Origin: Ferrimicrobium sp.
Lineage (GTDB): Bacteria > Actinomycetota > Acidimicrobiia > Acidimicrobiales > Acidimicrobiaceae
Length of the DNA: 64,000 bases
Direction of reading: 5' to 3'
Assembly: GCA_022690815.1 (NCBI GenBank)
Contig: JALCZJ010000003.1
Span: 62,001-126,000, forward strand
Each line of letters opens with the position of its first letter. Position 1 is the first letter of the stretch. Below the pieces are notes generated by a model. That model was not told the DNA's origin. It made no database searches and saw only the letters and a program-made list of their open reading frames with translations. Below are positions 43,332 to 51,832 of this stretch, piece by piece. The translations under genes were made by a program, and so were the position numbers.

Positions 43332-43395
43332 GCTCATTTCGAGGCCCTCAGCGGCTAGGGTGGTTGTAATTAGCAACTTATAAGGTGGTAACAGG

Positions 43396-46300
43396 TTGGC
43401 AAAAGGGTGGATGTCGCGACTCCTCGGCGTAGTGCTGACCCAACGCAGGGAGTTGATCATCGCCTTGTCCACCTCGATTCTTGGTACTGTTGCGACGCTG
43501 TTGGTCCCCATCTTTGAGGAAGCTTTTGTCGATGGCCTCAGCAGTCATCACGCCGAGAACGGTTGGCTCGTTGGCCTCATCGCCTTGGCCTTGGCTGCCT
43601 TTGGGTTGGCGTTCCTGCGTCGCTACTTCGGCGGACGCCTTGCCCTCGGGGTGCAGCACTACCTGCGAACCCGGATCTTCAACCACCTCCAGCGGATTGA
43701 CTTCGCCGCCCATGACAGCTTGCAGACCGGTCAGCTCGTCTCCGAAGCGAATGCCGATGTCTCGCTCATCCAGGGTCTTTTGTCATTCCTCCCACGACTT
43801 TTCGGCAATGCCCTCTTGGCACTGCTTTCAATGGTGGTGATGGCGGTGGTTTATTGGCCACTTGCCCTGATAGTGGCTGTATCCCTGGTCATTATCGGGG
43901 TAGCGTCGATTCGCTTGCGTAAGCAGATTTTCCCCGTGAGTCTCATTGCTCAAAAGGAAAAAGGCGCCGTCAACGAGGTTGTTGAAGAGACGGTACGAGG
44001 CATCGCTGTCGTGAAGGGCTCAGCCCTTGAGGACGTGCAACTTAATCGCCTCCATGACAGGGCGACGCGCCTGTACCGAGCACGCGTGGCGACGATTTGG
44101 AGGCAGGCAAAACTGCAAGCATTTTTGCAGCTGGTGCCGCTGGTCACCGAGGCGTTGGTGATCGGGATCGGTGGGTATGCCGCCATCAATGGCGACCTCA
44201 CCATCGGAGCTTTCCTTCTTTTCACCACCTACATCGTAGAGTTGATCCTTCCGGTGCGTCAGCTTTCGGTGTTAGTTGCCCTCTCTGAACAGGCTCGAGC
44301 TGGAGTTGAACGGATCTTCGGACTCCTTGACACCAATCCGGCGATTGTTCAACCAGCGAACCCCTACGTTCCAGTTGCTGTCCAGGGCACCATTGAGTTC
44401 GAGGACGTCGCCTTTGCTTACAAGCCCGGGGTGCCGGTGCTCGATGGACTGAATCTCACGATTGAGCGTGGCGAGACGGTTGCCGTGGTCGGGGCCTCTG
44501 GATCAGGAAAGTCCTCACTGGCACTGCTCGTACCTCGCTTCTATGAGCCCCAACGTGGTGCTCTCACCATCGATGGTGTGCCCGTCAACCAATGGGATCT
44601 CACGTCACTGCGCCAGTCGATCGGCATCGTCTTCGAGGAGAGTTTCCTTTTCTCAGATACAATTCGGTCCAACATCGCTCTCGGTCGGAAGGACATCTCC
44701 GATGCCGAGATCGTGCAAGCCGCCGAGGCGGCGCACGCTGATGACTTCATTCGTCAATTGCCGCTGGGCTATGAAACCGTCGTCGGCGAACGGGGTGTCC
44801 GACTCTCGGGTGGTCAGCGCCAACGGATCGCCCTCGCCCGTGCGTTGCTAGGATCACCCCCGATTCTGATTCTTGACGATGCCACGTCGTCGGTTGACCC
44901 CGCGACTGAGGCAGAGATTCTGGCGGCGATTGGAGCGGCTGGAAGTGGACGAACGATGATTCTCATCGCCCATCGTCGCTCGACCCTGCACTTGGCCGAT
45001 CGCATTGTGCTGATGCAGGGTGGTCGGATCCTTGCGACTGGAACCCATGAGCAGCTGCTCGCAACCGAACCTGCCTATCGTGAACTCATGAGCGGCGAGA
45101 GTGACACCATCGTCGAGACGCCAAGGATTGCCCTGGTCGCAGGTGATGCCCCGGCCCCGACGCAGACAAAGGAAGAGTCGGTCACGATTCCAAAGATGAT
45201 TGATCGTCGCGTTGAGCTTGGCTGGATCGACGAGCGCTTTCGGTTTGGAAGTCTCTTTCGACTGATTCGGGTGGGGGTCGTCGTGGGGGCGGTCTTGGTT
45301 GCCCTGGATGCGCTCTTGAGTTTGGCCTCGCCGCTCGTGCTTCGATCTGGCATCGATGTTGGCGTGTTGCATCACGCGCGTTCGTTGGTGCTTGCTGCGG
45401 CTCTTGCGCTCGGGGCTGTTTCTGTGGTCGACCTCGTCGTCGTCATCCTCGAACAGGTGATTGCTGGCTTGGCCGCAGAGAAGTTTCTGCTGCTTTTGCG
45501 GTCTCGGATCTTCCAGAAGCTCCTCCGACTCGATATGGACTACTACGAGACTGAGATGTCGGGACGAATCATGACCCGCATGATCAGCGACGTGGATGCG
45601 TTTTCGAACCTCGTGCAAAATGGCCTGATCACCGCTTTGGTGTCGGTCGTATCATTTGGCTTGGTGTTGGTGGTGGTGATCGTGATCGCACCGAGTATTG
45701 CGCTGGTTCTCGTGGCGAGCCTGCCACTGACCATCGTTGCCAGTGTGATCTTTCAGCGGTATTCGAACCGCGCCTACACGATGGCTCGCGAGCGGATCGC
45801 TGCAGTCAATGCCAACTTTCAAGAGCAGGTCTCTGGCGTGCGGGCGTCGCGAGCCAAGAATCGCCAAGGAGAGGCCATCAACCGTTTTGACTCGTTGAGC
45901 AGTGGTTATCGTGACGCGAGGATGAATGCGCAAAAGGCGATATCAATTTACTTCCCCTTCCTGCTCATGTTGGCCGATGTCACCACCGCGCTCACCCTCC
46001 TCTATGGCGGATCGCAGGTGTTGAGCCATACGCTTGCAGTTGGGACCCTGCTCGCGGCGACACTCTATGTCAACCAGTTCTTCTCACCAATTCAACAGCT
46101 CTCCCAAACCTTCGACCAGTTCCAACAGGCCAGGGTGGCGGCCCGTCAGATCCGTCGGCTCATGGCTCAAGATATCTCCATTCATCCGACGCAAAACCCA
46201 GTAGCGGTGCCAATGTTGCGGGGCGATGTTGCTTTTCGGTTAGTGACCTTCCAATATCCCCAAGCAGGCCGGCCCTCGCTGGACTCAGTAAGTTTCGACG

Positions 46301-46944
46301 TTCCCGCCGGATCACGGATCGCCTTTGTAGGCGAGACGGGGGCTGGCAAGTCGACGATCGCGAAGCTCTTGGTCAGGTTCTATGATCCAACAGGGGGCTC
46401 GATCACCGTTGATGGGATCCCACTTCGCGAAGTAGACCTTACGAGTTATCGCTCCCAGGTTGCCTATCTTCCCCAAGAGCCATTTCTCTTCACCGGCACG
46501 ATAGCGGAGAACGTCGCCTTTGTCCGTGCTGACGCGACATCGGCTGAGGTGGAGCGCGCGTGCAGGATGGTCGGCCTGGGCGACTTCTTAGACCACCACG
46601 ACGAGGGCGTTGATTACCAGATCGGTGACCGTGGGGCTCGTCTTTCTGCTGGTCAGAAACAGTCGGTGGTGTTAGCTCGATTGATCGTTCAGGATCCGCG
46701 GATTGTGATTCTCGACGAGGTCTCCTCGTCGCTTGATCTCGTGGCTGAGGCGCAGATGCAGACCGCCCTTGACGAGGTGTTGGTGGGGAGAACGACCGTG
46801 GTGATTGCTCACCGGCTTTCGACGCTCCTACAGGCTGATCAGATCTACGTCCTCGCTCAAGGTAAGATCGTTGAGCAAGGGACCCATGACGACCTCATTG
46901 GCCAAGGTGGCCAGTATGCCTCGCTGTGGGAGTTGTCCGCCTAG
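43396..46944 (+). CDS. Fused two-module ABC exporter (TMD-NBD-TMD-NBD)
   Basis: A 1182-residue protein containing two complete ABC exporter halves. Module 1: helices to about 330, then Walker A GASGSGKSS (about 368), signature LSGGQRQRIALARA (about 471) and Walker B ILILDDATSSVD (about 491). Module 2: helices about 620-910, Walker A GETGAGKST (about 980), signature LSAGQKQSVVLAR (about 1084) and Walker B VILDEVSSSLD (about 1105). The first ATPase has Asp where the catalytic Glu belongs while the second keeps Glu, as in asymmetric exporters with one degenerate site. Most bacterial exporters encode the halves separately. The substrate could be a drug, lipid or peptide. TTG 43396 follows AAGGTGGTAACAGG. 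Confidence 0.92.
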   Translation: MAKGWMSRLLGVVLTQRRELIIALSTSILGTVATLLVPIFEEAFVDGLSSHHAENGWLVGLIALALAAFGLAFLRRYFGGRLALGVQHYLRTRIFNHLQRIDFAAHDSLQTGQLVSEANADVSLIQGLLSFLPRLFGNALLALLSMVVMAVVYWPLALIVAVSLVIIGVASIRLRKQIFPVSLIAQKEKGAVNEVVEETVRGIAVVKGSALEDVQLNRLHDRATRLYRARVATIWRQAKLQAFLQLVPLVTEALVIGIGGYAAINGDLTIGAFLLFTTYIVELILPVRQLSVLVALSEQARAGVERIFGLLDTNPAIVQPANPYVPVAVQGTIEFEDVAFAYKPGVPVLDGLNLTIERGETVAVVGASGSGKSSLALLVPRFYEPQRGALTIDGVPVNQWDLTSLRQSIGIVFEESFLFSDTIRSNIALGRKDISDAEIVQAAEAAHADDFIRQLPLGYETVVGERGVRLSGGQRQRIALARALLGSPPILILDDATSSVDPATEAEILAAIGAAGSGRTMILIAHRRSTLHLADRIVLMQGGRILATGTHEQLLATEPAYRELMSGESDTIVETPRIALVAGDAPAPTQTKEESVTIPKMIDRRVELGWIDERFRFGSLFRLIRVGVVVGAVLVALDALLSLASPLVLRSGIDVGVLHHARSLVLAAALALGAVSVVDLVVVILEQVIAGLAAEKFLLLLRSRIFQKLLRLDMDYYETEMSGRIMTRMISDVDAFSNLVQNGLITALVSVVSFGLVLVVVIVIAPSIALVLVASLPLTIVASVIFQRYSNRAYTMARERIAAVNANFQEQVSGVRASRAKNRQGEAINRFDSLSSGYRDARMNAQKAISIYFPFLLMLADVTTALTLLYGGSQVLSHTLAVGTLLAATLYVNQFFSPIQQLSQTFDQFQQARVAARQIRRLMAQDISIHPTQNPVAVPMLRGDVAFRLVTFQYPQAGRPSLDSVSFDVPAGSRIAFVGETGAGKSTIAKLLVRFYDPTGGSITVDGIPLREVDLTSYRSQVAYLPQEPFLFTGTIAENVAFVRADATSAEVERACRMVGLGDFLDHHDEGVDYQIGDRGARLSAGQKQSVVLARLIVQDPRIVILDEVSSSLDLVAEAQMQTALDEVLVGRTTVVIAHRLSTLLQADQIYVLAQGKIVEQGTHDDLIGQGGQYASLWELSA

Positions 46945-46979
46945 CGCCGGGCTCAAAGGGGTGGGCCCACACGACAGGT

Positions 46980-47831
46980 CTACGCCTCTCGGATGACGCG
47001 GACATTGACCTCCATGGTTGAATCGCCGGCGCCACTGTAGATGCCAACGAGTGGAGGAACGTCGGTGTAGTCGCGACCCCGGCCGATCACGACGTAACGT
47101 TCGGGTGTCACGACTCGGTTTGTTGGATCGAGTGGAAGCCAGCTTCCGACCCACGCCTCGATCCAAGCATGACTTTCGGCATCGATGGGTTCGCCGATAG
47201 TGTCGGCTTGGTCTGGGTAGTAGTAGCCCGAGACGTAGCGAGCGGGTATCCCGATGCGACGGAGGAAACCGATGCCGAGATGAGCGAAGTCTTGGCAAAC
47301 ACCCTTGCGAATTGCCCACGCCTCCTCGGCCGAGGTGGAGACGGCGGTCGAGCCGACTTCGTACGTGAGACGGTCATTGATAAGGTCACTCGCCAGCTGA
47401 GCCGCCTCGCGTGGAGATGCGCTTGCGCGGAGCGTCTCAAGTACGGTTACGGTCTCATCGGTATCGTGGATCGCGGTTTTGTCGGTGGGATCGAGAAATT
47501 CAGCGAAGGTGTCAGAGAAGATAGGATCCTCGAAGTCTTGCCATGCCGGGGGATCGGTCAATGGCATTGGTCCGGGTCCGGTCTGGACCCGTGATCGAGC
47601 GACGATCGAGAGTTCCAGGTGGGGTTGATGGACTTCGAAGATGTGTGTCAGGGTTCCCCAATAGTCCTGGTAGCCAATGATGTGGGCCGTCGGCGTGATC
47701 GTGAGGCTTCGTTCCAGGACAAACTGTGATCGATCGGATTGGGGGAGCATGCGAGCCTCGTTGAACGAACCGGCACAGGGCCGAGTGTAACGATATCGCG
47801 AGGTGTGCTCGATCGAGAGCGTCCAACTCAC
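46980..47831 (-). CDS. Transglutaminase-like cysteine peptidase family protein
   Basis: A 283-residue protein of the bacterial transglutaminase-like group. The N-terminal beta domain starts SWTLSIEHTSRYRYTRPCAG, and the catalytic core has RKGVCQDFAHLGIGFLRR (nucleophilic Cys), YYYPDQA, ESHAWIEAWVGSWLPLDPTN (His and Asp) and VVIGRGRDYTDVPP. GTG 47831 overlaps the TGA of the alpha-E gene (GTGA), so I prefer it to the upstream 47933 start. It is the third gene of a conserved trio with the ATP-grasp and alpha-E genes. Confidence 0.88.
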   Translation of the reverse strand: MSWTLSIEHTSRYRYTRPCAGSFNEARMLPQSDRSQFVLERSLTITPTAHIIGYQDYWGTLTHIFEVHQPHLELSIVARSRVQTGPGPMPLTDPPAWQDFEDPIFSDTFAEFLDPTDKTAIHDTDETVTVLETLRASASPREAAQLASDLINDRLTYEVGSTAVSTSAEEAWAIRKGVCQDFAHLGIGFLRRIGIPARYVSGYYYPDQADTIGEPIDAESHAWIEAWVGSWLPLDPTNRVVTPERYVVIGRGRDYTDVPPLVGIYSGAGDSTMEVNVRVIREA

Positions 47832-48784
47832 CGTAGACTCCGTGGCGCCATCGTTGCTACCTCGCGTTGCCACGATTGAGCGCGTGCCTGTCCAAAGTAT
47901 TGCTGGGTGATGGCGTCCGAGGCGAGCGAGCACGCGAGACTGAGATCCTCAAGGAGCGTCTCAATTCGTGTCGTGAGATCTTCTCTGGCGAGAAACGAGA
48001 TGGTGGACCGGGCTTGCCCAAGAATGCGTTGTGCCGGTGGAGGCGCGGCGCTTCGATGCGTGTCAGGTGCGATGTGTTCAAGGCAGCGTTCCGCAGTCAT
48101 AAGGCCAAATTGTACGCTGCGGGGAAAGAGACGATCGACGAGGAGAAACTCAAGAACATAGTCCGGCTCCACCTGTCCGTGATAGGTCCGGATGTAGAAC
48201 TCGTAGGCCGAGCAGTATTTGAGCGTCGTCACCCAATCGCGGCTCTCCGGTGCTAGGACTAGCCGAAACTTCAAAAGACGCAACGTCATGTCCACGCGCT
48301 CGATGAAGGTGCCAAGTTGGAGAAATTGCCAACCGTCGTCTCGTGGAAAGCTCTCAACCAAGAGGCCAACAGTGATGGCGACGCGCTCATGTGCAAGTCT
48401 GACGTAGCGAAAGAACTCAGAGAGTGAGGTGGACCTACGGGGCATCTTCACCAAGAGGCGATCCGCGATATTGATGGCCTCGTAGACCTCGCTCGGCAGC
48501 AGTTCACGAAGACCACCGGCATTGCGTCGTGCGGCCACGATCGAAGAAGCGATGGAGTTTGGATGCTCAACGGAGAAGCCCAGTGTGGCAAAGAGTGTTG
48601 CCGAATCCATCTGCTTGGAGTCGAGTTCGTCGAAGCCAAGGGTGGAGAGAAAGGATTGCTGTGGACCAGATGATCCCGATTCGAGTTCGTGATTGAGGTG
48701 CACCTCGAGGATGCGAGCGGTGTCATCGGCGCGCTCGAGGTAACGGCCCAGCCAGAAGAGTGACTCTGCAATCCGGACTAACAC
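47828..48784 (-). CDS. Alpha-E domain-containing protein
   Basis: A 318-residue, largely helical protein of the alpha-E family. It starts VLVRIAESLFWLGRYLERADDTARILEVHL, the family signature, and includes MPRRSTSLSEFFRYVRLAHERVA and ERVDMTLRLLKFRLV. GTG 48784 is 1 nt after the ATP-grasp stop and follows GGAGTCATGAC, so I prefer it to the 48847 start. The family is found with circularly permuted ATP-grasp and transglutaminase genes and is proposed to take part in a peptide-ligation system; its molecular role is not established. Confidence 0.87.
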   Translation of the reverse strand: MLVRIAESLFWLGRYLERADDTARILEVHLNHELESGSSGPQQSFLSTLGFDELDSKQMDSATLFATLGFSVEHPNSIASSIVAARRNAGGLRELLPSEVYEAINIADRLLVKMPRRSTSLSEFFRYVRLAHERVAITVGLLVESFPRDDGWQFLQLGTFIERVDMTLRLLKFRLVLAPESRDWVTTLKYCSAYEFYIRTYHGQVEPDYVLEFLLVDRLFPRSVQFGLMTAERCLEHIAPDTHRSAAPPPAQRILGQARSTISFLAREDLTTRIETLLEDLSLACSLASDAITQQYFGQARAQSWQREVATMAPRSLR

Positions 48785-48785
48785 G

Positions 48786-50339
48786 TCATGACTCCTGCTG
48801 CTTGGCGACCTGGAGCGGATGGTCGACGGTCGCTGGTTGTCGCCCATTGCCGTTTGCGGTTACAGGGTGATCGATCGTGGGGTCGAGATCTACGGCGCGG
48901 GCCGAGGCGTCGAGTACCCACGTGTCCTTCGAGCCCCCGCCTTGTGACGAGTTAACGATCAGGGAGCCCTTTGGAAGCGCTACTCGGGTGAGACCGCCAG
49001 GGAGCACCCAGATTCGGTCGCCCTGGTTAACGGCGAAGGGGCGCAGGTCGATGTGGCGCGCTTCGATGCCTTCAGCAACTTTGGTCGGGCACGTTGAGAG
49101 CTTCACAACCTCTTGAGCGATCCAGCCTCTAGGGTGAGCCTCGATCGCCTCGCCGACGGCGGTGAGTGTTGGCTCATCGGCGTCGGGGCCGATCACGATG
49201 CCGGCACCTCCAGAGGCGTCCACTGGCTTGAGTACCAGCTGGTCAAGTCGGCCGAGGACCCAAGCGCGTGCCTCAGGATCTTCGAGCCGATATGTCGGCA
49301 CATTGGCCAGCACTGGCTCTTGACCCAGGTAATAGCGAATCATGTCGGGTACGTAGGTGTAGGTGAGCTTGTCGTCTGCGACACCGTTACCGATGGCATT
49401 GGCAATGGTGAGATTGCCCGCCCGCACACAGGTAAGGAGGCCAGGCACGCCGAGGAGTGAGGAGGGTTCAAAATACAGCGGGTCGAGAAAGTCGTCGTTG
49501 ATCCGTCGGTAGATGACGTCGACTCGTTGATCACCGTTGGTGGTGTGGAGATAACAAACGCCATCACGGCAGGTGAGGTCGTTGCCCTCGACAAGATCAA
49601 CCCCCATCTGCCGAGCAAGGAACGTGTGCTCGAAATAGGCGGCGTTATAGACTCCAGGTGTCAACAGAACGACCTTCGGATCGGAGGTGGCACTGGCCGG
49701 AGCCGCGGCGACGAGGGCTCGGAGAAGCTCGGAGGGGTAGTTGGCCACCGGTCGTACACGATGTCCACGGAAGAACTCAGGAAAAATCCGTGTCATGGAG
49801 CGTCGATTCTCAAGAACATAGGAGACTCCAGAAGGCGTTCTCAGGTTATCTTCGAGCACCATCAGAGCACCATCAGAGCCCCTGACGATATCCATACCTG
49901 AGATATGGATGCGGACACCATTGGCAGGTGTAAGACCGTAGGCATGGCGGAGAAAGAGCGAAGAGGAGAGGACGAGACGACGAGGAACGACGCGATCCTT
50001 GAAGATCTGCTGTTGGCTAAAGATGTCGTCAAGGAAGGCCTCAAGAGCGCGCACGCGCTGGATCACACCAGCTTCAAGTGACATCCATTCCTGCGCGGAA
50101 ATGATCCTCGGGATTGGATCGAGAGGGAAAGGAGCCTCCGTCCCTGCAAACGAGTAGGTGACACCACGGTCACGAAACGAGAGATCACGTTCCTGACAAC
50201 GCTGCTCGAACTCGGCTTCGTTGAGCTCCTGCAGGGCACTATAGAGTTCGACGCAACTAGGGCGCGGCACGCCTGGACCTTCGAGCACCTCATCAAAGGT
50301 GTTCGAGACGGCGTACGCGTCAAGGAGGGTGTTCTCCAT
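48786..50339 (-). CDS. Circularly permuted ATP-grasp (type 2) protein
   Basis: A 517-residue protein. N-terminal segments RDRGVTYSFAGTEAPFPLDPIPRII and RVRALEAFLDDIFSQQ are typical; LEDNLRTPSGVSYVLENR (about 173) and VDVIYRRINDDFLDPL (about 275) give ATP/substrate residues, with GGAGIVIGPDADEP and DLRPFAVNQGDRIWVLPGGLTRVAL later. It is about 40 residues longer at the C-terminus than the core, with a proline/threonine-rich tail. The family probably forms peptide or amide bonds using ATP. It is the first gene of the trio. The ATG start is 881 nt from imuA'. Confidence 0.9.
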   Translation of the reverse strand: MENTLLDAYAVSNTFDEVLEGPGVPRPSCVELYSALQELNEAEFEQRCQERDLSFRDRGVTYSFAGTEAPFPLDPIPRIISAQEWMSLEAGVIQRVRALEAFLDDIFSQQQIFKDRVVPRRLVLSSSLFLRHAYGLTPANGVRIHISGMDIVRGSDGALMVLEDNLRTPSGVSYVLENRRSMTRIFPEFFRGHRVRPVANYPSELLRALVAAAPASATSDPKVVLLTPGVYNAAYFEHTFLARQMGVDLVEGNDLTCRDGVCYLHTTNGDQRVDVIYRRINDDFLDPLYFEPSSLLGVPGLLTCVRAGNLTIANAIGNGVADDKLTYTYVPDMIRYYLGQEPVLANVPTYRLEDPEARAWVLGRLDQLVLKPVDASGGAGIVIGPDADEPTLTAVGEAIEAHPRGWIAQEVVKLSTCPTKVAEGIEARHIDLRPFAVNQGDRIWVLPGGLTRVALPKGSLIVNSSQGGGSKDTWVLDASARAVDLDPTIDHPVTANGNGRQPATVDHPLQVAKQQES

Positions 50340-51223
50340 GTCGAAACCTTAGCAGATCTCGCCCTTACGACGCTCTCATATCATGAATTGTTCACGTTCC
50401 TGGTGTGCCTCCACGTGATCGTGAACAAGCTTGGATTCTGTTTGGTGTGATCGTGATTGAGGTTGTGGATGATCATGAGGGAGATGGCCGGTGCGCTTCG
50501 GTCGTGGTGGCGGCGAATGACGTGCCCGGATCGGCGATGTTGATGGTCATGTTGCCTGCGAGGGTATGCCAAAGGCGGCGAGGAGTCTCGCTCTCTCGTG
50601 CGTAGCGAGGTAGATAATGTTCTCACTCGTCTCCTTGTCAAGATGGCTGACGATGGGTCCACAAGCCCTGGCCTACGTCGACCCAAGGATTGCACAAGCT
50701 GGCGATCCCTGGACTGGGCTCAAGGGCTGTGCGGGTTGAGCGGTACCATGAGGGAGGAGGCTTGAGTGTCGCTTCGCTGTCTGATCAAAGGGACGAGAAC
50801 TTCAGTGGGTGGCGGCGCATGCTCTTTACCGTAGCACGATCTGGTGGGCCAAGCGAGCCATAATCGTCATAAACGAGAAAACCTGTAACGATCAAGCGTC
50901 GTGTGATGTAGTTGAGCAGACGCTGATGCCCTGTGATCGACACTCGCGATCAGGTGAGTGTGGACGGCAACTAGGTGTTGTTGATGTCATGACTCCGAAC
51001 GAATGAAGGTCGACGACAACCTTTGGTTCTCGACGACATCGGTGTTCCTGGTGAGTGGGTTCATCCCCTCACCAAAGGTGTCCTAGATCGTGATTGCCTC
51101 AGGCACGGCGGCACGCTGATGATGTGAAGAGGCCTTCTTCGCGACGGTCAAGGTATTGGTCCGCATTGTGGGTGCGGGCACGGTATCGGAGGGAAAAGCG
51201 AACAGATGTATTACTATGGTCCT
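50340..51223. other. 884-nt gene-free region upstream of the mutasome
   Basis: I see no convincing gene. Short frames occur on both strands: one minus-strand frame around 50545-50660 reads GPIVSHLDKETSENIIYLAT, which looks coding-like but is closed by stops on both sides, so a decayed fragment is possible. The 3' end carries the LexA-like box listed separately. No repeat or RNA was recognised. Confidence 0.5.
51198..51213. promoter_or_regulatory. Candidate LexA (SOS) box of imuA'-imuB-dnaE2
   Basis: GCGAACAGATGTATTA matches the actinobacterial LexA pattern TCGAAC-N4-GTTCGA in its first half (CGAAC) and partly in the second (GTAT). It ends 10 nt before ATG 51224 and overlaps TACTAT (51212-51217), a possible -10, so LexA would block the promoter. 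The mutasome is LexA-controlled in mycobacteria, which supports the reading. Confidence 0.55.
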
Positions 51224-51832
51224 ATGTCACAGTCGTCTGTCTCGTCACTTCTTCATGCGACCCAGTACCAGCCATCGACGGTGTTGCCGGTCAAGGACGA
51301 GTTTGTAGGGCTGATGCCAAAAGGTGGGTTGGTAACGGGCACGGTCGTGGCCGTGAGTGGTCTCGGATCCTACACCGCGGCGATCGAGATGCTGAGTACG
51401 ACGTCACAGGCGGGTTTTACGGTCGCCCTAGCCGCCCTGTGTGACCTTGGGGTGATGGCACTGGCACAGACCGGTTGGGATCTTAGCCGAGTTGTGATGG
51501 TCGATGACGGCCCTGAGATGGCTCAGGTGATCGCCCTGCTGATCGCCGCCTTTGATGTCGTCGTTTTCGAGGCTCGTCTCATCGATCGCCATTGGCACCG
51601 GCTCGTAGCGCGAACGAGGGAACGCAAGAGCGCCTTGGTCGTTGTCGATCAGGATCGTCGTATTGGAGGTCATCGACAACGACCGCAGGTCACTCCTGAT
51701 GTCACGCTGATCGTCGAAGAGTTTGGTTGGGCTGAGCCAAGTCGATTGAGCCCATTTGGGGCCCCGACACTGCATCTCTTGACCCAAGAGCATGGGCTTG
51801 TCATCGGCGCACCGACGGTGTTGACACGATGA
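51224..51832 (+). CDS. imuA': ImuA'-like mutasome accessory protein
   Basis: A 202-residue protein resembling actinobacterial ImuA' (RecA-fold-like, without an intact ATPase P-loop). It starts MSQSSVSSLLHATQYQPSTV, followed by LPVKDEFVGLMPKGGLVTGTVVAVSG where RecA has its P-loop. ImuA' binds ImuB and is needed for DnaE2-dependent mutagenesis. The family is poorly conserved, and the call rests mainly on position directly upstream of ImuB. ATG 51206 lies inside the LexA-like box, so ATG 51224, only 7 nt after a -10-like sequence, is preferred; the mRNA may be nearly leaderless. Confidence 0.8.
   Translation: MSQSSVSSLLHATQYQPSTVLPVKDEFVGLMPKGGLVTGTVVAVSGLGSYTAAIEMLSTTSQAGFTVALAALCDLGVMALAQTGWDLSRVVMVDDGPEMAQVIALLIAAFDVVVFEARLIDRHWHRLVARTRERKSALVVVDQDRRIGGHRQRPQVTPDVTLIVEEFGWAEPSRLSPFGAPTLHLLTQEHGLVIGAPTVLTR

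Noticed and set aside
44854-45618. 254-residue minus-strand frame inside the ABC exporter
   Set aside because: Lies fully inside a conserved gene on the other strand; His/Arg/Asp-rich low-complexity composition is typical of shadow frames.
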